Made by a program: the position numbers and the translations under genes
The notes under the pieces: model-generated
What the model was told of the DNA's origin: nothing
Databases searched by the model: none
The model's input: the letters and a program-made list of their open reading frames with translations, nothing else
From: Phoronis ovalis
Taxonomy: Eukaryota > Phoronida > Phoronidae
Assembly (NCBI GenBank): GCA_028565635.1
Contig: JAOXYB010053212.1
Location: 1 to 11,439 of the forward strand
Length of the DNA stretch: 11,439 nucleotides
Direction: 5' to 3'
In this document: positions 7,201-11,439 of the stretch, one piece after another
Layout: the number at the start of each line of letters is the position of its first letter
Position numbering within the stretch: the first letter of the stretch is position 1

Positions 7201-10200
7201 TACTGATCTCCGTTCTTTTGTACTTATTGTACTCCTTTAGCACTTCTGTGATATTTCAACATTCAGTTCAATACTACTGCATAGCATGCAAGTTCAAGCA
7301 GATGTAGAAAATTGTGGTCATACCACATGCAAATTGTTGCTATGTATGTATGTGCGTGCTTACGCACGTGTGTGCGTTTGTGTAGATAAATTCACCTATT
7401 TAGCATCGGTGTATATTTTGATTACAGGAAGAACCATTACCTCGTGAACTACGTCCAGGACCAGTGCTTGATGTAACAATGTCTTATTTGTTAACTAATA
7501 TCATAGACCATTATGGTGGAGATGGCAGATGGAGTGATTGGTATGATTTCCATTGGAACAGGATGCGAGGAATAAGAAAAGTCAGTATTCATGAATTAGC
7601 ATGATTTTGAACCTTTGACCAGATGTATATAAGTCAAATTGAAGTACACATGTAAAGTGCTCTTATAGCATCCATGAATATTCATTTTGACTATTAATAC
7701 AGTTATGTACTTAAAATTTACTAACATTAGTCAGATATTTAATAAATCAAAGCTTTTCATGTTATCTTGACAGTTTCATCAGGTCAGTTAATAAGATACA
7801 TTTTATTATGTTCTGTAGTAAACTAAACATTTATATATTTAAAATAGTTTAAAGCTTATTTTGTATACATACAAAGTTTTGATGCCTTCTCAACACTGAG
7901 GAAGTCCAAGTTACTGGAACTGAATAAAATATGACTTTAAGCTTGTTTTGTTCCAATATTGTCTAAATTTAATAATAATTTCTAATAAATAAGTGGTCTT
8001 GTATTTGATTTTAATAGGGTTGCTATGCATAATTACAATTTATATTTATAGGATATTACCCAGCAAAACATCTGTGATTTGACATCAGCAGGTCTGGTAG
8101 AAAAATGTGCACGTTTTCACATCTTCTGCTCTGAACGACTATGTGAAGAAGACATGATGACTTTTGATGAGAAAATTAACAATGAAAACTTAACAAAATG
8201 TCTACAGACACTAAGAGAAATATATTATGATTTACTGACTAATAAAAATATCACTTGTCCAAACGAAGCAGAATTCAGGGCATATATGGTACTGATGAAT
8301 TTAAATGAAGGCGATATACTCAGGTATGTTAAACTTTATTTATTTCTAAAAAATTCAGTTATATGAATTGTAACTGGTCATTTTAGCGCATTTTTTTAAC
8401 TGAAGCACCTTTAAACAAGTTTACTACTATGAAATCATGATTTCTTACCAGGGAATTATAGTTCTTTTTCTGGCTCATTAGCTTGTATTGCGAAGATTGT
8501 TGCTTTTGTTGTATATGACATATGACCCCATCCATGGAATCACAAATCTGGAACTGTCTATATTTTATTAAATTATAGCTAATGATTGCAATATAATTTA
8601 TAAATAATTTTAAATAGAAAAAAATTTATGTTATTTTTCTTCTTTTTTTTTGTAGGGAAGTGCAGACTTTGCAAGATGACATTCGTAATACTGATTACAT
8701 AAAGTTTGTCCTCCAAGTTCATTCCGCTCTGAATAGCAGCAACTATGTGAAATTTTTCAAACTCACAAAAAAGGCATCCTTCCTAATGGCATGTATAATG
8801 CATCGGTATTTCAACCAGATACGAAGCAAGGCGTTGCTAATAATGTTGCGAGCATTTACTGTGGGTCAAAAATCAGTCAATGTAAGTACATTGTTCCCTA
8901 TGGAGTATTGCATTTGCATTCAAGTTGTATTTATAAATTACAGAGGTTAGATATTTCAAATACTTCACCATATTTTAATGACTAGTAATATTTTGTAACA
9001 CATATAGTATATTTATTATTGCAGAGGTTTGATTTTCAGAAGACTTCATATTCAAATGACACTAGTATTATTTGCAGTATAGTAAAAATATCATGTACAG
9101 TTTGTGATGCAAAGCATTTGTGGGTAGGTATGGAAGCCTCCGGCTACTATGAGACGCCTTAAGTGGAGTATTTGCCAACAAAGCTTTAATTATTTGTGTT
9201 GTAAACTTTGAAATGAGAAGGCTATAGCTATTAACTGTTATCTTATGTGTTTATGAATTTTGGACTCCCTTGATAAAATATTATCAATGAAAACCTAAAA
9301 GCCATATCGAATGCCTGTTACAGATACCAGTTGCTGATCTTGTGCGTCAGCTGGCCTTTGAAAGTGAAGATGAGGCCACGGCTTTTTGTATCCATCATGG
9401 CTTAAATGTTAACGAAGGTTTAGTCAATTTTGATCGCAACTCATTTATTGAGCCTGAGTCTGCATTTGAAGCCCGTCGTGCCATTAATCTGATTGAAGAA
9501 AAACAAGTTGTATCAATTGGAGAGGTGAGTGTGACAATCTTAATTAGTGTGATTTGAATTATTTTAGTATTTTAACATTCTAGAGTAAGCATTGAGCTTG
9601 TGAATATTAATGGTATATTTTAAACAATTTTTTTTTTGGAAACAGATACAACTAAACTCTATGTATTTGTTGATGATTTCGTTACCAACAATAACTGTTT
9701 TTTTTGCTACAAAATAAACTTTTCTTTAAACCTTCTAGTAGTTAATTGTCAGAATCTACTTTGCACTACAGTAGTTTATTGCAGGCCTATGACAATGTTA
9801 TTTTGTTATGGCTGATAGAGAACACCTGATAAAAATTTCACAAAGCAAAATTCTCTGCGACGCATCGCATCAATTTTTGACAAAATATGGCATTTAGAAA
9901 TTGTTGTTTTCTTCTTTATGTGTGAAATATTCAAACCCACTTTCAACAAAAAGTAATGAAAGAAAACTGGGAAAAAGAATAAAATGCATACAGAGTGTTA
10001 CAGTGTTTTATTTAATTCTAACAGGCATGATGGCATCAGTACTTAACTTATAACTTATATTTTCCAGGTAGTAAATGGTGGTATGATGCCTCCATACAGC
10101 ATACATCAGCCACAATCAAGCTTTGATGCAAATGGAAGATTCTGTGCAGGTAGTCCCGTAGTTCATGAACAAGGTAAGAGCATACTAAGAAATAGTATAA

Positions 10201-11303
10201 ATTATATTTACCTTCTGTGCAAAGCTTTTCCTCTTAATCCATGTACGAGTGCTTCCATGTTATCTTCACTTGTTTGGGAACCTGCATAAAATGGCATGGC
10301 TGTGATAATTTTTGAATGAAATCCTTTTGTTTAAGTAATGGATATGCAAATACTTTAGTTCTCATGGATCTATTCAATCTATTTCATGGGTTACAAGTAG
10401 TTTATACCGTATTTTGTTTTAAATTAAATGTTTCTCTTTGCCAATCAGTTGGAGCTAGAAACAGTCTATGTAAATGTTAGCCAAACTGTGTTATGTCAAA
10501 ATATTTTAAAACGGTCATTCAAAGTGTATCAAAGTCTGTTTAATAGCATTGATGTTTGATTGTCTCTTGTGATCTTTTATGCAAGATATACCCGGATCAG
10601 ATGCCAACATAACAGAACAGGCACCTGCTCAACCACCTGCTCCTACAGGTATTCCCGATGACTTGGTGAAAAGTAACCTGAAGGCACTGTTCTTAGAAGT
10701 AATTGACGAAATGTGTAACGAAGAGGCCACCAATTTAATATCAGCTATCAGAATATATATGGGAAATACTGACCTGCTATTGGATGATGTTACTGGAGAA
10801 GTGGTCGACAGTTCATTGAGGTACTTGTTTATATGAGGAACTGGAAAATGGTTTGCATGCATATCTATGAAAACCTTTTATGTTGTGGTAGTTTAAACTA
10901 TCCTTTAATCCCTATGTTTTATTATGCAAATCAATATTTAAAATGGTTCTTTATTACTGCACAGTGCTCTGTACATTGTTCACTACTAATCTTTAGTATT
11001 ATACTGTGCTCGATACACTGATGTTCTCAAATCATTGCTCACTACTGAGAGCTAGTTTGTTTACTATAGTGCAGCTGTGCATCATAGTTATTAACGTTGT
11101 GCTATATGTATGTTATGAAATACCTGCAGGGACATAGCAAATGAGATCCTTTCTGAGCTCAAAATGGCTGAAAGAGAAAAGAAAGCAAGGGAGGCAGCCA
11201 TATTGGCAGCCAGAAAGGAGAGAGTTGCAGAAAATATACTGCAAGAAGTTTTGAACGAAGTTACTGAAGTGCCAGCAAAGGAACTGGCAGAACAGCAGTA
11301 CAG
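3399..11303 (+). CDS. MCM3AP: GANP / MCM3AP, TREX-2 scaffold protein (spliced, 3' end outside window)
   Basis: The coding exons are join(3399-4206, 4545-4694, 4945-5153, 5441-5549, 5902-6162, 6381-6473, 6726-6868, 7061-7129, 7428-7580, 8052-8323, 8656-8881, 9324-9524, 10068-10173, 10586-10820, 11130-11303). They give 1069 codons plus two bases without a stop. Known role of the family: scaffold of nuclear TREX-2 (with PCID2, SEM1/DSS1, ENY2 and centrins), linking transcription to NXF1-dependent mRNA export at nuclear pores. Seen here: eight FG motifs in residues 1-282, a degenerate RRM at about 344-418, the SAC3/GANP domain from about 554 to 880 beginning with [14 protein letters not shown], and the start of the CID helix from about 1012. 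Human GANP is about 1980 residues, so roughly the C-terminal half is missing because the window ends, not because the gene is broken. The start at 3399 follows an acceptor (TTTTCAG at 3391-3397) and has G at +4. Every boundary is a GT-AG intron with matching phase. Confidence 0.96.
4207..4544 (+). other. MCM3AP: GANP intron 1
   Basis: This AT-rich intron of 338 bp runs from GTAATT to TTAG at 4541-4544. I see no gene or RNA structure in it. Confidence 0.85.
4545..4694 (+). CDS. MCM3AP: GANP coding exon 2: last FG motif and basic linker
   Basis: Encodes residues 270-319 (150 bp, phase 1 at both ends). It carries RGLFGK at 278-283, the eighth FG motif, followed by a charged stretch with KPVKRLVTV. 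The junction codon joins G from exon 1 with AC to give Asp. The acceptor, TTAG at 4544, has a modest pyrimidine tract; the donor is GAAG|GTATTA at 4695. As a symmetrical exon it could be skipped without changing frame. Confidence 0.88.
4945..5153 (+). CDS. MCM3AP: GANP coding exon 3: RRM, first part
   Basis: Encodes residues 320-389. After a basic lead-in (SQRIPRRL) comes an RRM-like fold: ALVAKNI at 344-350 in the RNP2 position, a helix with [16 protein letters not shown], then KRQAIIHFE in the RNP1 position. This matches the RRM of vertebrate GANP (VKNIP, HFSKIAKVQRIFT, AVVHF). The aromatic residues typical of RNP1 are weak, as in other GANP proteins. The acceptor is ATAG at 4944; the donor is CAT|GTAAGTAG at 5154 (phase 0). 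Confidence 0.95.
5441..5549 (+). CDS. MCM3AP: GANP coding exon 4: RRM, C-terminal part
   Basis: Encodes residues 390-425 plus one base. [11 protein letters not shown] is the second RRM helix, and QPIQMFW the last strand (compare IFWHR in vertebrate GANP). The acceptor is TTAATAG at 5440. The donor is AAGAA|GTAGGC at 5550 (phase 1), a weaker consensus, chosen because it alone keeps the frame into exon 5 at 5902. Confidence 0.85.
5550..5901 (+). other. MCM3AP: GANP intron 4
   Basis: This intron of 352 bp ends with two AG dinucleotides seven bases apart, at 5893-5894 and 5900-5901. Only the second keeps the reading frame. I see nothing else in it. Confidence 0.75.
5902..6162 (+). CDS. MCM3AP: GANP coding exon 5: interdomain linker
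   Basis: Encodes residues 426-512 (261 bp, phase 1 at both ends). This is a charged, low-complexity linker between the RRM and SAC3 domains, with an acidic patch, [17 protein letters not shown], and a later TLFASKP with an F-only FG relic. Frame and position support it more than conservation, because this part of GANP diverges quickly. The donor is AAGAG|GTACAT at 6163. Confidence 0.82.
6381..6473 (+). CDS. MCM3AP: GANP coding exon 6: pre-SAC3 segment
   Basis: Encodes residues 513-543 (93 bp, phase 1 at both ends). [10 protein letters not shown] aligns with the LLDQRDRIMRQ segment that leads into the SAC3 domain in vertebrate GANP. The acceptor is CACATTAG at 6380; the donor is CAAG|GTAAGA at 6474. 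Confidence 0.93.
6726..6868 (+). CDS. MCM3AP: GANP coding exon 7: start of SAC3/GANP domain
   Basis: Encodes residues 544-591. It carries the family signature [14 protein letters not shown] at 557-570, followed by YLRED and VYEMVP, almost identical to other animal GANP proteins. In TREX-2 this domain binds PCID2 and SEM1/DSS1 to form a nucleic-acid-binding module. The acceptor is TTTTAAG at 6725; the donor is ATT|GTAAGTGA at 6869 (phase 0). Confidence 0.97.
7061..7129 (+). CDS. MCM3AP: GANP coding exon 8: SAC3 domain
   Basis: Encodes residues 592-614 (69 bp, phase 0 at both ends). It contains [13 protein letters not shown], a highly conserved SAC3 motif that continues into exon 9. The acceptor is TTTGTTATAG at 7060; the donor is CAG|GTAATT at 7130. 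Confidence 0.97.
7352..7367 (+). repeat. Small perfect hairpin in GANP intron 8
   Basis: GTGCGT at 7352-7357 pairs with ACGCAC at 7362-7367 across a four-base loop, within a TG/CG-alternating stretch (about 7341-7384). It looks like a simple-sequence tract rather than a functional element. Confidence 0.6.
7428..7580 (+). CDS. MCM3AP: GANP coding exon 9: SAC3 domain
   Basis: Encodes residues 615-665 (153 bp, phase 0 at both ends). [14 protein letters not shown] is followed by [15 protein letters not shown], both hallmark SAC3 blocks. The acceptor is ATTACAG at 7427. The donor is AAA|GTCAGT at 7581, a GT site with C at +3 instead of a purine. The strong protein match across the junction supports it. 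Confidence 0.96.
7581..8051 (+). other. MCM3AP: GANP intron 9
   Basis: This intron of 471 bp is very AT-rich and contains several A/T runs. I see no gene or repeat array in it. It ends in TTTATAG. Confidence 0.85.
8052..8323 (+). CDS. MCM3AP: GANP coding exon 10: SAC3 domain core
   Basis: Encodes residues 666-755 plus two bases. It begins with DITQQNICD and contains [37 protein letters not shown] and [19 protein letters not shown]. All align block by block with vertebrate GANP. These helices belong to the TPR-like/PCI-associated part that docks PCID2. The acceptor is TTATAG at 8051; the donor is CTCAG|GTATGT at 8324 (phase 2). Confidence 0.97.
8324..8655 (+). other. MCM3AP: GANP intron 10
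   Basis: This AT-rich intron of 332 bp ends in a strong pyrimidine tract (TTCTTCTTTTTTTTTGTAG). No other feature is seen. Confidence 0.85.
8656..8881 (+). CDS. MCM3AP: GANP coding exon 11: SAC3 domain, PCI-like helices
   Basis: Encodes residues 756-831. It contains [20 protein letters not shown] and [21 protein letters not shown], closely matching [20 protein letters not shown] and the HCYFSQIRKDAL block of vertebrate GANP. The acceptor is TTTTTGTAG at 8655; the donor is AAT|GTAAGTAC at 8882 (phase 0). Confidence 0.97.
8882..9323 (+). other. MCM3AP: GANP intron 11, with an internal tandem duplication
   Basis: This intron of 442 bp contains a diverged direct duplication of about 56 bp at 8938-8994 and 9018-9072. 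Each copy begins with an acceptor-like word (TTACAG|AGG and TTGCAG|AGG) and ends around ACTAGTA-TATTT. The rest shows no gene. Confidence 0.7.
9324..9524 (+). CDS. MCM3AP: GANP coding exon 12: end of SAC3 domain (winged-helix-like)
   Basis: Encodes residues 832-898 (201 bp, phase 0 at both ends). [20 protein letters not shown] and [12 protein letters not shown] align with the DCEEATDFLTCHGLTVSDG block; [10 protein letters not shown] matches LNRSAFLEPE; and QVVSIGE matches SVGEIVNGG into exon 13. It is the winged-helix-like end of the PCI-type fold. The acceptor is GTTACAG at 9323; the donor is GAG|GTGAGT at 9525. Confidence 0.97.
9525..10067 (+). other. MCM3AP: GANP intron 12
   Basis: At 543 bp this is the longest GANP intron in the window. 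It is AT-rich with T runs, and I see no gene, repeat array or structured RNA. It ends in TATTTTCCAG. Confidence 0.85.
10068..10173 (+). CDS. MCM3AP: GANP coding exon 13: post-SAC3 spacer
   Basis: Encodes residues 899-933 plus one base. It begins VVNGGMMPP, the conserved end of the SAC3 region, then changes to a poorly conserved spacer with SSFDANGRF (compare CSFNSQNKYIG in vertebrates). The donor used here is CAAG|GTAAGA at 10174 (phase 1). Another site, GCAG|GTAGTC at 10150, has the same phase. Confidence 0.9.
10174..10585 (+). other. MCM3AP: GANP intron 13
   Basis: This AT-rich intron of 412 bp ends in TTTTATGCAAG. I see no other feature in it. Confidence 0.82.
10586..10820 (+). CDS. MCM3AP: GANP coding exon 14: Pro-rich spacer and helical segment before CID
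   Basis: Encodes residues 934-1011 plus two bases. A short Ala/Pro stretch ([12 protein letters not shown]) is followed by predicted helices, [20 protein letters not shown] and [16 protein letters not shown]. They occupy the position of the DLAQVVDELIQEAL and ATTGILRHI segments of vertebrate GANP. The acceptor is GCAAG at 10585 (weak tract, but the frame fits); the donor is TTGAG|GTACTT at 10821 (phase 2). Confidence 0.9.
10821..11129 (+). other. MCM3AP: GANP intron 14
   Basis: This intron of 309 bp has short imperfect repeats such as CATTGTTCACTACT (about 10975) and CATTGCTCACTACT (about 11033). It ends in TACCTGCAG. No gene is seen in it. Confidence 0.82.
11130..11303 (+). CDS. MCM3AP: GANP coding exon 15: start of CID long helix
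   Basis: Encodes residues 1012-1069 plus two bases. It begins [12 protein letters not shown] and continues as a highly charged, Ala/Glu/Lys-rich helix ([26 protein letters not shown]). It lies at the position of the GANP/Sac3 CID helix, which in the family binds ENY2 and centrin. The acceptor is CCTGCAG at 11129; the donor is TACAG|GTTTGT at 11304 (phase 2). The gene continues past the right edge. Confidence 0.9.
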
Positions 11304-11439
11304 GTTTGTACAGATTTTTTACTGACTTTTGTTTGGGATGCTAAACATACATGTATGGTATACTTATTGTACCCCCAGCAGTAGGCTGGAGGTACTTTGG
11401 ATTTACCCTGTAACCGCCGCGTCCGCCGCGTCAAATTCA
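11304..11439 (+). other. MCM3AP: GANP intron 15 (partial), with GC-rich 9-bp dimer
   Basis: The window ends inside this intron. From about 11370 the sequence changes character: CCAGCAGTAGGCTGG forms a small imperfect hairpin, and CCGCCGCGT is repeated exactly twice at 11414-11431, in contrast to the AT-rich surroundings. This may be the edge of another dispersed repeat that continues outside the window. Confidence 0.6.

Noticed and set aside
10833-11021. Hydrophobic small open frame in intron 14
   Set aside because: It lies after a clear exon 14 donor and before a clear exon 15 acceptor. The apparent hydrophobicity comes from T-rich intron sequence.
11304-11439. Truncation or pseudogenisation of GANP
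   Set aside because: The missing C-terminal half coincides with the window edge. All fifteen exons are intact and in phase, so there is no sign of decay.

Overview
The window is eukaryotic nuclear DNA from an animal. It holds spliced genes with GT-AG introns of about 190 to 540 bp, AT-rich introns, and proteins that read clearly as metazoan families. The AT content, intron sizes and dispersed repeats suggest a marine invertebrate, perhaps a bivalve mollusc. The species assignment is inference.

Layout: positions 1-1878 appear to be the first intron of a minus-strand gene and are rich in repeats. Positions 1879-2026 (minus) are the first coding exon of ST7 (suppressor of tumorigenicity 7), running leftwards out of the window. 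Positions 2027-3398 lie between the two start codons. They contain the presumed divergent promoter region and a repeat element with roughly 32-bp periodicity (2923-3362). Positions 3399-11303 hold fifteen coding exons of the plus-strand gene for GANP (germinal-centre associated nuclear protein, MCM3AP, the Sac3 scaffold of the TREX-2 mRNA export complex). The window ends inside intron 15.

All fifteen GANP exons join in frame into 1069 complete codons plus two bases. In order they encode an N-terminal FG-repeat region, a degenerate RRM, a linker, the whole SAC3/GANP domain, a proline-containing spacer and the start of the charged long helix of the CID region. The C-terminal part of the protein, equivalent to the MCM3AP/acetyltransferase-like region of human GANP, lies beyond the right edge.

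The two genes are not known to work together. ST7 is a membrane protein and GANP couples transcription to mRNA export at the nuclear pore. They share only a head-to-head arrangement. The least explained part is the repeat landscape: one repeat family occurs in inverted orientation on both sides of the ST7 first exon (600-780 and 2923-3362), and a separate foldback family lies within ST7 intron 1 (961-1635). I found no complete transposase or reverse transcriptase, no RNA gene and no convincing novel multi-gene system.
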